From Paenibacillus sp. FSL W8-0186 (GTDB taxonomy: Bacteria > Bacillota > Bacilli > Paenibacillales > Paenibacillaceae): a stretch of 64,000 bases of DNA. The DNA lies in NCBI RefSeq assembly GCF_037969765.1, contig NZ_CP150207.1:3093001-3157000 (forward strand). Reading direction: 5' to 3'. Position numbers and translations under genes: made by a program. Positions 33,483 to 42,775 of this stretch are shown here, piece after piece (the stretch's first letter is position 1; the number at the start of each line of letters is the position of its first letter). The notes under the pieces were generated by a model that did not search any database, had not been told where the DNA came from, and saw only the letters and a list, made by a program, of their open reading frames with translations.

Positions 33483-34630
33483 CCGGTCGTCTCTCCTTGG
33501 GTCATATGTAAGTTTAGCGGCAGCACGCCGCTTACAATAAAACGGTCATGGTGCTGAAGGATTTCCAGCCGGCCATGATGGCTCTCCATCCGTTCCCGCA
33601 TCGATTGCAGCCCGAAGCCTTCCTTGAAATGGTCGATTGGAGTTCCAGGGTTCGCAATCTCAAAGCGGAATACCCTGCCCCCAGGCGCTTCAAAAGTGAC
33701 CTCGGCCTCCCGGGATCTGCTGTGCTTCATGATATTCGTCAGGGCTTCCTGCACGGCGCGATATACCGCGATCGACTGCTCATTTGTTAACGGCGCGGAC
33801 ATCGCCCCATGCTTCACTGTAAAATGGATCTTGATCAGGCTCTCCGCCTCCAGCTTGCGGATCAGCCTCATGATTGCCGGTAATCCGCCAGGCTCACTCC
33901 GCTTCAGAGCCTTGACGGCGCTTCTCGTCTCCTCCAGACTCTCCCGCGCCAGCTCCTTCAGCTGCCGGGCCTGCAACTCTGTCTCGCCTTTGGCCTGCAA
34001 GCGAAACACTTCGAGCTGCATTAACAGCGCCGTCAGCTTGTGCCCGACCGAATCATGAATTTCCCGGCCAATCTGGGCGCGTTCTTCCTGCCGGGCCAGT
34101 TCCTCATCGGAAGCGACGCGCCGCTTCATTTTGCGGTACTCGCTTAGCAAGGCTTCGTTTCGCGCCTCCGCCTCCTCTCCCCGCTTCCAGCTTATGCGAA
34201 AGACAATCAGCCCCGCCGCAAGCATGACCGCATACAAAGCAAGATAGACGGGAGGCAAAGATGGATATTGTGCCGCTTCAGGAGCAATGGCGCTTAGCAC
34301 AATTACAACGCCTGCGAACCAGGCATGTGCCTGCGGCAATCTGAAAACAGCCTTTCCTGCGAGCAGGGTGAACACTAGAATTGCGTAAGGATTAGCTGTG
34401 CCTGAAGACTCTGGCCATAACACGATACTCGCTGTAATTGATGCTGCGCTCAGATTGATCATCAGCAGGAGCGGTTTCGCCCGCAGAAGCGGAGAAATAA
34501 AATAAGCGGCAAAGAAAAAGGCGCTGCCCATCAATCTTGGAGCGAGCATCGCCGCGTTCGAAGATACATGCAGAAGGGCGCAAACCCAGGATGCGCCAAA
34601 CAAAGTCAACCAAACCCAATATGTACGCAT
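33479..34630 (-). CDS. lnrJ: Sensor histidine kinase (LnrJ-like)
   Basis: 383 residues, ATG after TTAGGAG. Five or six hydrophobic segments fill about residues 1-150, then a HisKA_3 box QIGREIHDSVGHKLTALL (phosphorylated His in EIHDS) and a HATPase_c end with FEIANPGTP and FGLQSMRERMESHHG. Membrane-embedded input with no large outer domain, as in LiaS/DesK/LnrJ-type kinases that sense envelope or membrane-active compounds. First gene of the five-gene locus. Confidence 0.88.
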   Translation of the reverse strand: MRTYWVWLTLFGASWVCALLHVSSNAAMLAPRLMGSAFFFAAYFISPLLRAKPLLLMINLSAASITASIVLWPESSGTANPYAILVFTLLAGKAVFRLPQAHAWFAGVVIVLSAIAPEAAQYPSLPPVYLALYAVMLAAGLIVFRISWKRGEEAEARNEALLSEYRKMKRRVASDEELARQEERAQIGREIHDSVGHKLTALLMQLEVFRLQAKGETELQARQLKELARESLEETRSAVKALKRSEPGGLPAIMRLIRKLEAESLIKIHFTVKHGAMSAPLTNEQSIAVYRAVQEALTNIMKHSRSREAEVTFEAPGGRVFRFEIANPGTPIDHFKEGFGLQSMRERMESHHGRLEILQHHDRFIVSGVLPLNLHMTQGETTG

Positions 34631-34719
34631 AAACTGCTCCTAATCCGAGTGATGATTATTTTAAGTTTAGCATACCGGCCTTCAAAAACAGAAGATGAAA
34701 TATAAACGAAGCACAGCAA

Positions 34720-34745
34720 AAAAGGGCTTGCCATCAAGCCCTTTT
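34720..34745 (-). terminator. Terminator of selO
   Basis: AAAAGGGCTTG / CAAGCCCTTTT perfect 11-bp stem with a four-base loop; works on the minus strand after selO, and its arms give T-runs in either direction. Confidence 0.85.
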
Positions 34746-34812
34746 CTGCCGCTGTCCCCTGCTCTTTCTATATTCGCTTCACTACCTGCTCTCGTACAAT
34801 CTATAATTTTTC

Positions 34813-36303
34813 TCACGTGCCGCAGTAGGTTCGATACGGGCGCTGGGATGGCTCCGGCAGCTTACAATATTCCGCCTGCTCTTCCGTATGGGCAAAAGGA
34901 TCCGCGAGCGCGCCGAGCAGCCGCTCCATCAGGCTGTAATCTCCGTCCTTCTCGGCGGCTTCAAGCGCCTCTTCCACCCGATGATTGCGCGGGATGACCG
35001 CAGGATTGCTGCTGCGCATAAGCTGCTGCGAAGCTTCCTGCGTTTCCTCCTGCCTCCCTAACCGTTCCCGCCACTGCTGAAGCCATGGCTCGAATGCCTC
35101 ATCCTCAACCAAGGATATGTCCTGCCACCGCTCAAAGGTTAATGCAAGGAACGTATTCGTGTAGTCTGCGCGGTGTTTGTGCATCAGCTTAAGAAGCTCT
35201 TTTATGAGCGCTTCATCCTCCGGCTCCGCGTTAAACAGCCCGAGCTTTGCCCGCATCCCTGCCAGCCAGTAGCCGTGAAACTGTTCGGTGAATCCGGCAA
35301 TGGCCTCTTCCGCCAGTTTAAGCGCCTGCTCCTCGTCTTCATGCAGCAGCGGGAGCAGGGCTTCCGCGAATCTCGCCAGGTTCCATGCGCCGATATAGGG
35401 CTGATTGCCATAGGCATAGCGGCCCTGACTGTCGATAGAGCTGAAGACGGTCGCCGGATCATATGCATCCATGAAGGCGCATGGCCCATAATCAATCGTC
35501 TCTCCGCTGATCGTCATGTTGTCGGTATTCATCACCCCGTGAATGAAACCGACCAGCTGCCACTTTGCGATCAGCTCAGCCTGGCGGCGAATAACCTGCC
35601 GAAGCAGGGCCAGATAGTGATTCCCGCCTGCCGCCGTATCCTCTTCCGCTTCGGGATAATGCCTCTTTAACGCATAATCGGCCAGCGCACGCAGCTCTTC
35701 GCCCTCTCCCCGCTGCGCGGCATATTGAAACGTGCCGACGCGCAAATGACTGGACGCGATACGGGTCAATATCGCCCCGGTCTGCTCCGACTCGCGCATG
35801 ACGGTCTGTCCCGTCGTTACCACCGCGAGGCTGCGTGTCGTCGGGATGCCAAGCGCATGCATCGCTTCGCTGATAATATACTCGCGCAGCATGGGCCCAA
35901 GCACCGCGCGGCCGTCCCCGCCGCGGGAATATGGCGTCCGGCCCGATCCTTTCAGCTGAATATCCACCCGCTGCCCTTGCGGCGTGATCTGTTCGCCGAT
36001 CAGCACGGCCCGGCCGTCGCCCAGCATCGTGAAATAACCGAATTGATGCCCGGCATAAGCCTGAGCGAGCGGCAAAGCTCCTTCGGGTATCACATTGCCC
36101 GCGAACACGGCCGCGCCTGCGCTGCCTTGCAGCGCTTGAGGATCCAATCCCAGGGATGCCGCAAGCGGCTCGTTAAACACGGCCAGTCCAGGTGCGCGCA
36201 CGGGCAACGGTTTTTGCAAGGTGTAAAATATTTCAGGAAGCCGAGCGTAGCTGTTATCAAATTTCCATCCTGCTTCTGCAATTGTTGTTTTATTCTCTGT
36301 CAT
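34813..36303 (-). CDS. selO: SelO/YdiU-family protein adenylyltransferase
   Basis: 496 residues. ATG at 36303 follows GTGGAG; an in-frame start six codons upstream is less likely. SelO pseudokinase motifs: [88 protein letters not shown]. SelO transfers AMP to Ser/Thr/Tyr of target proteins and is linked to redox stress. Length matches bacterial members lacking the selenocysteine tail. Confidence 0.95.
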   Translation of the reverse strand: MTENKTTIAEAGWKFDNSYARLPEIFYTLQKPLPVRAPGLAVFNEPLAASLGLDPQALQGSAGAAVFAGNVIPEGALPLAQAYAGHQFGYFTMLGDGRAVLIGEQITPQGQRVDIQLKGSGRTPYSRGGDGRAVLGPMLREYIISEAMHALGIPTTRSLAVVTTGQTVMRESEQTGAILTRIASSHLRVGTFQYAAQRGEGEELRALADYALKRHYPEAEEDTAAGGNHYLALLRQVIRRQAELIAKWQLVGFIHGVMNTDNMTISGETIDYGPCAFMDAYDPATVFSSIDSQGRYAYGNQPYIGAWNLARFAEALLPLLHEDEEQALKLAEEAIAGFTEQFHGYWLAGMRAKLGLFNAEPEDEALIKELLKLMHKHRADYTNTFLALTFERWQDISLVEDEAFEPWLQQWRERLGRQEETQEASQQLMRSSNPAVIPRNHRVEEALEAAEKDGDYSLMERLLGALADPFAHTEEQAEYCKLPEPSQRPYRTYCGT

Positions 36304-36399
36304 CGTATCTCCACTTTTCACGTTAGTTGTCGTATTCTAGCCGCTCCGGATAAGAAGGATTACCCGTTTAGTATGCTCTGTAAATCCTTGCTTCATTAT

Positions 36400-37740
36400 T
36401 TATCTTACTCCAAGAGCATCCAAAAGAACACGATATTCCGCATCTTCTGTTGAAATCACTCGTCCTTCCTGAAGGTTCAGGATATACCAGACAGAAGAAC
36501 GGAACCGGAACAAGGCTAAGTAAGAAATACCGCCAACTTTCATCTTGATGAGCCTAGTCCCGTTGTCCTCCTCGAATTGAGTTTCGTCATCCATAAAACG
36601 AGTTGTAGTGATACTAAGCCTTAAATCACTAAATTGCCGGGCTAAGCCTTTAGAAATATCCAACAAACCAAAGCTGTACATCATCATCATATAAATCAGG
36701 GTTCCCAATTGGGGGACTGAATAATGAAGCTCCAAACAACGAGCATGCCCTTCAAAGCGATTACTCCACGGCGTTAGAACATCAGCGGGCAAATAAATAC
36801 GTAAGAATGTACCATCGAACCGAACGGTCGTATTGTTGCGAACACTTTCATCCTGCTCTAGTATCTTGACCTTGCAGCTCGACTTCACCCATTTGACTAA
36901 AGCTTCTTCCAGGTATAAATTTAGCATTTGAGTAAAAACTCTAATGTCCTCCATCGTACCTTCGCGAACCATTTGACCAGTTTCCAGGTTAAGAGCTCTT
37001 CTTGTAAATATCTTCGCATTATCCGGTATGCTTGGATGCGGAATCCCAAACAAATAATCTACACCGTTAATTGATTCCTTCATGAAGAAACGCTGCCAGT
37101 TTTTCAATGCAAGAATCGCCTTAGCCCCGGATTTTACCCCTAATCGGTTCAGCCACGGTGTAAATTTATATGCCCGGAACCATTTGGTGAAGTTGTAATC
37201 AATATAAGGATGCTCACCTTCTCCACTATAGCCCAATAGTGCATAAAGAACTCCATGCAAAAGCTCATTGCGGAAATTTCCAGCAACAAAATCCCGGATA
37301 GCGTCCCAATCATAGCGTCTCATCCTGATTACTATTTTAGTGTTTTCGAATCCATAATCTGGTGATACTTTGATGTAAGATACCACCGGTTGTTTCACCG
37401 TGGAATCCTCTACAAACCTCACGCAATGGATTCTGGATAGTAGCAGCAGCCTACTATGTTCATCAACCTGAGAAATATATTCCGTGATGTAATAAAGCCT
37501 GGAAAGTATACGGCGGTAGCATTCATCTTCATTATCTCTATCCATTTTTCCAATATAATTTGATCCTAAGTATACCCTTTGAAATCTGCCACGCTCTCTA
37601 GCAGAATATACTACCCAGTTCAAAACGTGATATGGATCCTCATGCAAGCCGTAAGTCTGCACAAACCCGTACCTTTTCTCTGCGATCAGCGTATCAATTC
37701 GCTGTTGTATTTTTAGAGGTAAACTGTGATAAGAAAATAT
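36400..37740 (-). CDS. Unknown protein of the 36-40 kb operon (apparent AUA start)
   Basis: About 446 residues if started at ATA 37740, or 420 from a GTG at 37662. A perfect AGGAGG (37748-37753) overlaps the upstream stop and lies seven bases from the ATA, with an uninterrupted frame that starts FSYHSLPLKIQQRID. The GTG has no ribosome binding site. No ATG, GTG or TTG exists between. The protein is a soluble mix of helices and strands with HVLNWVVYSARERGRF and many aromatic residues; no known motif. AT-leaning. It is translationally linked to the WD40-like gene before it. Function unknown. Confidence 0.7.
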   Translation of the reverse strand: MFSYHSLPLKIQQRIDTLIAEKRYGFVQTYGLHEDPYHVLNWVVYSARERGRFQRVYLGSNYIGKMDRDNEDECYRRILSRLYYITEYISQVDEHSRLLLLSRIHCVRFVEDSTVKQPVVSYIKVSPDYGFENTKIVIRMRRYDWDAIRDFVAGNFRNELLHGVLYALLGYSGEGEHPYIDYNFTKWFRAYKFTPWLNRLGVKSGAKAILALKNWQRFFMKESINGVDYLFGIPHPSIPDNAKIFTRRALNLETGQMVREGTMEDIRVFTQMLNLYLEEALVKWVKSSCKVKILEQDESVRNNTTVRFDGTFLRIYLPADVLTPWSNRFEGHARCLELHYSVPQLGTLIYMMMMYSFGLLDISKGLARQFSDLRLSITTTRFMDDETQFEEDNGTRLIKMKVGGISYLALFRFRSSVWYILNLQEGRVISTEDAEYRVLLDALGVR

Positions 37741-37751
37741 AAATATTCCTC

Positions 37752-39506
37752 CTAGCTTAGTTCCCTTTCTGAGCGCCCGATCCGAACGGCTTCTTTATGA
37801 CTTATGGCTACCATACCAACCTGACTGCTAATTGAAATTGAACTAAAAATCACACTGTATGAATACCACCAGCCATAAGGATCCCATTTGCGAACCAGAC
37901 TACCTGTACTGTATTTTCGAAGCTCAGCAATTGACGTGTCGAAGAGCCATAATTCATCATGATCTTCATCTACAAGTAGTTCCTTTACCGCATAAGTACC
38001 TCCTGTAAATAGTACCTCTTCTTTAAAATCGCTCATTTTCCATTTACAAAGGATCACAGGTCTATTGGATATGTATTTAACTGCAATAATATGATCTTGA
38101 GAATCTACATGCAGGGCACAAGCCTTATAATTACCGCCCAAGTCTATTGAATAAATTGCATCTGGTTGAAATAACTTTACAACGACTAGTCTATTCTCTT
38201 TTGCTGCGTATACTAATCTGTCGCTTTGAGCCGAGAATGACAAGGTTTGTGTCATACCTACACGATCGCTAAGTCCAAGCCAAACGAAATCGTTGCTTGT
38301 AAAAATTAATGACTGGGATTGGATTTTCCAAATGTCCACTTCTTCGCCCAATAAAGCAACTGCAAATAATTGCTCATCTGGGCTAAAGGAAACGGCACCT
38401 ATTTTTCGATCCTTATAGGTATGCTCAAATACTACATCTCCAGTGCTGAAATCTATAATATAGAATGTTCCATACTGTTCAGGTATCGGATAACCATTAT
38501 CCCCTTGCGGGTCGTAGTTTTCAGCAGTAGGTACTACAACCATATATTTCTGGAATGGGCTGAACTGGACATAGGTATATTCCTTATAATAAGCATTGGG
38601 TTCTATGTCCTCCCAAAACAGACCCGGAAGATGGTATTCCGCATGAAGCTTAAACAGCTTCATATCGTAAATTTTCACAATACCCACACCTAAACCTAAT
38701 GTTAAAAAGCATCCATCCGGACTAAATGCTAGTCTCATATGAGTAGCCTTTTCTTCTTCAAAGAGCAGAACATGATCTGTACAAACAAATATTTCTTCTC
38801 CACTTTCAGTCTTGAATATTTTTAGTAGTCCACCCATATACATTACGGCCGTTAAAGAACCATCGGGACTTAATGCAGTGTCGCCAATCCATCGCTGACC
38901 ATGAGCTATTTCCTCAAACAAAGAATTGTTCGCTTTCATCGCTCCAGTCCCGGGATCTAGTAACTCCTCTACAGTGCAGCAAAGCTCCTGCCATTTGCTG
39001 TTCCAGAAAGGCTCTTTCGTCTCCAACCCGGAAGAAAGCTTTGCTTTTGCATCCACAAGGTTTCCATCTTTCACATTCGCAAGAGCCATATAATACGTCA
39101 TCTTAAAGATGATCTCAGGCTTCAATCGCCCTGATTCTAATAAAGGACCAAAAGTTCGCATGACCTTTCCAGGGTCTACATATTGTTGAAACACAGCTAA
39201 GCTGCCTTCTACAAGCTGCAACAATAAAGAAGCAGTCTTGTCATATCCATAAGTATCGCAACCTCTAGTGTAAATGTTTTTGAATAACTCAAAATATTGG
39301 TTTTCCACTTTTTCAACTTGTTCTGAATAAAGAAGCGCTTCTATATACAGATAAAATGCCTTCATACGAGTAAGCCAACTTTGCTTTGATGTTAGTGACA
39401 GCCAGTCTTTTTTCGTATATTTTGCAAATAACCTTACGGTTTGAATAAACGATCCTCTTGCGTTATTTTTGGTAGCTCTGTTAATTTTCTGCTCTATAAA
39501 TAACAT
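37752..39506 (-). CDS. Helical-repeat plus WD40-like beta-propeller protein
   Basis: 584 residues, ATG after AAAGGGGAG. Residues 1 to about 190 are helical, with TPR-like stretches (AFYLYIEALLYSEQVEKVENQ, MTYYMALANVKDGNLVDAKAKL). Residues about 205-575 hold seven-ish strand repeats with WD40-like turns (ALSPDGSLTAVMYMGG, AFSPDGCFLTLGLGVG, VSFSPDEQLFAVALLGEEVDIWK). No signal peptide. A cytoplasmic scaffold is likely. The downstream gene begins right at its stop codon. The pair is in an AT-leaning stretch with a broken third gene upstream. Confidence 0.75.
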   Translation of the reverse strand: MLFIEQKINRATKNNARGSFIQTVRLFAKYTKKDWLSLTSKQSWLTRMKAFYLYIEALLYSEQVEKVENQYFELFKNIYTRGCDTYGYDKTASLLLQLVEGSLAVFQQYVDPGKVMRTFGPLLESGRLKPEIIFKMTYYMALANVKDGNLVDAKAKLSSGLETKEPFWNSKWQELCCTVEELLDPGTGAMKANNSLFEEIAHGQRWIGDTALSPDGSLTAVMYMGGLLKIFKTESGEEIFVCTDHVLLFEEEKATHMRLAFSPDGCFLTLGLGVGIVKIYDMKLFKLHAEYHLPGLFWEDIEPNAYYKEYTYVQFSPFQKYMVVVPTAENYDPQGDNGYPIPEQYGTFYIIDFSTGDVVFEHTYKDRKIGAVSFSPDEQLFAVALLGEEVDIWKIQSQSLIFTSNDFVWLGLSDRVGMTQTLSFSAQSDRLVYAAKENRLVVVKLFQPDAIYSIDLGGNYKACALHVDSQDHIIAVKYISNRPVILCKWKMSDFKEEVLFTGGTYAVKELLVDEDHDELWLFDTSIAELRKYSTGSLVRKWDPYGWWYSYSVIFSSISISSQVGMVAISHKEAVRIGRSERELS

Positions 39507-39557
39507 ATATTCTCCCCTTTAAAACTTATAATCTACAATGCCCTTTTGATTTGATAG

Positions 39558-39838
39558 TTAGATTCTTTGATCTGAATGATTCATTACTTGAGACAATGCA
39601 TATTTAATTTCGGCTTCGCGTGAACTTATATCTAAATCCTGCTGTTGGTTAATTAGCGCTAATGGATTCACGTCAACATTCTTGCCCGCTTGAATGTTCA
39701 TATCAGCAAAGAATTTAACAAAATCAACTGGATTGCTTGAATTAGATCTTAATAGGATCTTAATAGCATCTTTTGTAATCGTTCGATTAGCTCAAGTTCG
39801 GAGGGTTGTCCGAACACAATAGCATTGATCGTCCTGTC
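39558..39838 (-). pseudogene. 3' remnant of a gene upstream of the WD40-like gene
   Basis: A coding-like piece reads TINAIVFGQPSELELIERLQ, then, after an 11-bp tandem duplication (GATCTTAATAG twice at 39745-39766), continues in another frame as NPVDFVKFFADMNIQAG to the stop at 39558. Removing one repeat copy restores a single frame of about 90 residues. The 5' part is lost (two in-frame TAG just before). It ends 52 bases before the WD40-like gene, so it was likely the first gene of that operon. Family not recognised. Confidence 0.65.
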
Positions 39839-39894
39839 CTACTACATTATCGTCCAGCAATTACCAAACTGTTATATTATCGATCGAAATAAAA

Positions 39895-39912
39895 CAAGCC
39901 CTTGCGGGCTTG
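39895..39912 (-). terminator. Terminator of the glycosyltransferase gene
   Basis: CAAGCCC / GGGCTTG stem with loop TTGC; on the minus strand followed by TTTTATTTCG, just after the stop at 39917. Confidence 0.85.
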
Positions 39913-39916
39913 CTTG

Positions 39917-41077
39917 TTAATTCTGCTCAGTCACTGAATTCAACAACTGCTCTCGCCGTATATGAGCAGCAAAGTACCGCTGAATCACATCCGCGCCCCG
40001 CTGGCTTCCCCCGCCATGATGCAGGATCGACTGCATGGAGCGTACGCTTTCGCGAATTGCTGAATCCGCGAGAATCTCCTCCGCCTTCGCGAGAAGCAGG
40101 TCTGGCGTAATCGTTTGTAATTCCAGCTTTCTGCCTAGGTCCAGCTCCTCGGCCCGGGCGGCTACAAGCGGTTGGTCGGAGCTTTGCGGCACCATCAGAA
40201 GGGGAACACCATACCACAGCGACTCCATGACCGAGTTCATTCCACCATGGGAGATAAACAGCTCAGCATGCTGCAACATTTTTAATTGAGGAACAAATGG
40301 ATAGACGAGAAAATTATCAGGAACCTGCTGTGGCCGCGTCTGGGAGACCATAACTACTTTCCAGCGGCTGCCCGCAAAAGCTTCCATGCAAAGTTCATAA
40401 AATTGAGGATTATTAATAATACTGCCAAGCGAAATATAGATCGTGGGATGCCCGGCAATCTCTTCGAACGGAAAGTCCTGATCCGCCTCCCTGTCGACGA
40501 TAGTCGGGCCGATAAATTCAAACCCTTCTCCTAAATACGCCGAGTCCGGCTGGAACTTCCTTGGAATCGGAGCGAGCATAAGCGGCTCCCGCTTCAGGAA
40601 CATATTTGTGATGATTTCCGGGATATCTCCGTCAAACAACCGGGAAAAATAGTCGAATACCGGAGAGTCGGCCGTAACGGCAATCCCTGAGAAGAACAGC
40701 GCTCTCGGCAGTTCAAGCCGCTCCGCCACTGCGCGTCCCCACAGACACATCGGATCGCATACGACGCCGTCAGCCTGCTCCTGCTGCACCTGTTCCAGCA
40801 GCTCGGAAGCTAAAGCTACATGCCGGTTCAGATTATCTACATAAAAATCCGCATTTCGAAGTGAAGCCGCCAAAGGCTTCTTATCCAGTTCCTCCATGAA
40901 GAAGCCGAATTCCCGGCCAACGAGGCGAAGCTCGGCACCAATGCCCTCCAATTTTCCCGCAAACTCCTCTGTGGTGTAATACACGATCTGCTCCCCGCGG
41001 CGAACGAGCTCCTCCGCTACAGATAATGTAGGATTAATGTGGCCATGATACGGCAGCATGAAGAACAACAGTTTCAT
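39917..41077 (-). CDS. MGT/UGT-family glycosyltransferase
   Basis: 386 residues, ATG after GGAGAAGG. N-terminal acceptor domain starts LLFFMLPYHGHINPTLSVAEEL; the C-terminal nucleotide-sugar domain carries the GT-B signature FISHGGMNSVMESLWYGVPLLMVPQSSDQ. Bacillota homologues (YjiC, YojK, macrolide glycosyltransferases) transfer glucose from UDP-glucose to small acceptors such as flavonoids or antibiotics. It neighbours a drug-type efflux pump on the same strand, so detoxification of a compound is plausible. Confidence 0.9.
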   Translation of the reverse strand: MKLLFFMLPYHGHINPTLSVAEELVRRGEQIVYYTTEEFAGKLEGIGAELRLVGREFGFFMEELDKKPLAASLRNADFYVDNLNRHVALASELLEQVQQEQADGVVCDPMCLWGRAVAERLELPRALFFSGIAVTADSPVFDYFSRLFDGDIPEIITNMFLKREPLMLAPIPRKFQPDSAYLGEGFEFIGPTIVDREADQDFPFEEIAGHPTIYISLGSIINNPQFYELCMEAFAGSRWKVVMVSQTRPQQVPDNFLVYPFVPQLKMLQHAELFISHGGMNSVMESLWYGVPLLMVPQSSDQPLVAARAEELDLGRKLELQTITPDLLLAKAEEILADSAIRESVRSMQSILHHGGGSQRGADVIQRYFAAHIRREQLLNSVTEQN

Positions 41078-41189
41078 TCCTGATCCTTCTCCTCTCCAAA
41101 TTAGCTTTTATCTTTATAAACCAATGGTATGCAGTAAAAGTTGTATTTTTCATGTTATTTTTCCTCATTTTGGTTTTTTCACAGTAAAA

Positions 41190-41224
41190 AACCCTCACAG
41201 CCTTATGAACAAGCTGCAAGGGTT
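41190..41224 (-). terminator. Terminator of the DHA2 efflux gene
   Basis: AACCCT...AGGGTT stem with inner GC/AG pairing, followed on the minus strand by TTTTTTAC. It overlaps the region just after the stop at 41233. Confidence 0.75.
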
Positions 41225-41232
41225 GATGAGCT

Positions 41233-42660
41233 TTAAGCATTCGCTTTTCTATTTCTCAATAAGAGTGACAGCGGTACGGCAAAAATAAGAACGGCAGTTG
41301 CTGCAAGGAACGTATCGTTCGAGCCATAAAGAAAAGCGGCCTGTTTCAAGGCTTCGCCGACTTTCTCTCCGCTGAACTCCGCAAGATGAGCTCCCGTTCT
41401 GACCGCCAGAATCGAGCTGAATATGGCTATGGCGAGCGCCGCAACGGCTTGGCGCAGCCAGTTCGAGATCGATGTCGCCGAACCGACATGCTCTGCCGGA
41501 ATATGGCTCATGGAAATATTCGTCACCGGAGAAGTTGCGAGGCCTACTCCGATGTAACGCAGAATCATCCAAATCATCACGTATCCGATGGAGGAGTGCA
41601 TCGTGAGCCGGCTGAATTCCCAGGAAGCAATGCAGAGCAGTAGGACACCGGCCAGTACGAACCATACCGGGTCGAATTTACCATACAGCTTGCCCGTAGC
41701 CATCGTCACCAGAATCATAATGATCGCCCCCGGAAGCATGATTAGCCCGCTGGTGAAGGAGGAAGCTCCCTGGGCTTCCTCCAGGAATAATGGGATGAGA
41801 AACACGCTGGAATACAGTCCTACCGAAATAAGGCAATTCAATATCGTGCCCATTGCATATTTCGGATATTGAAATACGCGGATGTTCAGGAGCGGCTCCT
41901 TCGCGGTCAGCTCCCTCCAAATGAAGGCGGCAATGCCAGCAAGGCCTGCCAGCAATAAAGCGAGAGACGGTGCCGAGAACCATCCGAGATCGCTTCCTTT
42001 GGTAAAATACATCAGCAGGGAGACATTTCCAACCACCACGGTGACCAATCCCCAGGCATCCAAGGTTACGCCAGCCGAACCCTTGCGGTCAGGCAGGCAA
42101 AGCGCAGCGCTCAGAATAGCTATGATGCCTACAGGCACATTCGCATAAAACAAGGCCTCCCACCCCCAAGCACTGGTGATTAAACCACCCAAAGTTGGCC
42201 CAATGGCCGGAGCGACCATAACGGATACCGTCCAGAGGCTGATCGCCATCGACTGCTTTTCCTTCGATACGGATTGATAAATAATCGTCATCGTGGAAAT
42301 TTGAATCATTCCTGCGCAGAGGCCTTGGATCACCCGGAATGCGATCAGCGATCCGATATTCCAAGAGAGGCCGCATAGCGTGGAAGAAATCGTCAAACCG
42401 ATCAATGCTGCGAGGTACAGTTTTTTGTAGCCTGCCTTGGCCCCCAGAAAGCCAACCACAGGGGCAATCGTACCGATCGCCAGCATAAAACCCGTGACGA
42501 TCCATTGCACGGAATTAATATTCGTATGCAAATCCTTCATGATTGAAGGAAGGGCAATATTCACGGTGCCCGAATTCACGAAGGCCAGAAAGTTCCCTAA
42601 AAATACGGCCAAAATAATAAAGGCAAATCCATCCTTCTGTGTTTTGCTCTGTCCCAACAA
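41233..42660 (-). CDS. DHA2-family multidrug efflux MFS transporter
   Basis: 475 residues from a TTG start six bases after GAGGAG. About fourteen hydrophobic helices. Motifs: NFLAFVNSGTVNIALPSI (DHA2 helix 1), GAKAGYKKLYLAALI, RVIQGLCAGMIQISTM and motif C-like LWTVSVMVAPAIGPTLGG. EmrB/QacA-type proton-coupled exporters. Divergent from a LysR regulator with a 115-base shared promoter region, so the regulator likely controls it. Substrate unknown. Confidence 0.9.
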   Translation of the reverse strand: MLGQSKTQKDGFAFIILAVFLGNFLAFVNSGTVNIALPSIMKDLHTNINSVQWIVTGFMLAIGTIAPVVGFLGAKAGYKKLYLAALIGLTISSTLCGLSWNIGSLIAFRVIQGLCAGMIQISTMTIIYQSVSKEKQSMAISLWTVSVMVAPAIGPTLGGLITSAWGWEALFYANVPVGIIAILSAALCLPDRKGSAGVTLDAWGLVTVVVGNVSLLMYFTKGSDLGWFSAPSLALLLAGLAGIAAFIWRELTAKEPLLNIRVFQYPKYAMGTILNCLISVGLYSSVFLIPLFLEEAQGASSFTSGLIMLPGAIIMILVTMATGKLYGKFDPVWFVLAGVLLLCIASWEFSRLTMHSSIGYVMIWMILRYIGVGLATSPVTNISMSHIPAEHVGSATSISNWLRQAVAALAIAIFSSILAVRTGAHLAEFSGEKVGEALKQAAFLYGSNDTFLAATAVLIFAVPLSLLLRNRKANA

Positions 42661-42775
42661 TTACATCTCCTCACAATAATCATCCTCATTAATATAAATA
42701 TAATCGCAAGTGATGTAAAATTATTGTTTTTAATGCTAACATAAGAATTACTAATGTAAGAGGAGCGCTACGACT
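42661..42775. promoter_or_regulatory. Shared promoter region of the efflux pump and LysR regulator
   Basis: 115 bases, AT-rich, divergently flanked. A LysR-type operator (T-N11-A) is expected here; candidates such as ATAATCGCAAGTGATGTAAAAT are visible but not decisive. Confidence 0.4.

Noticed and set aside
35725-36453. 242-codon plus-strand frame
   Set aside because: Mostly opposite selO; no supported start.
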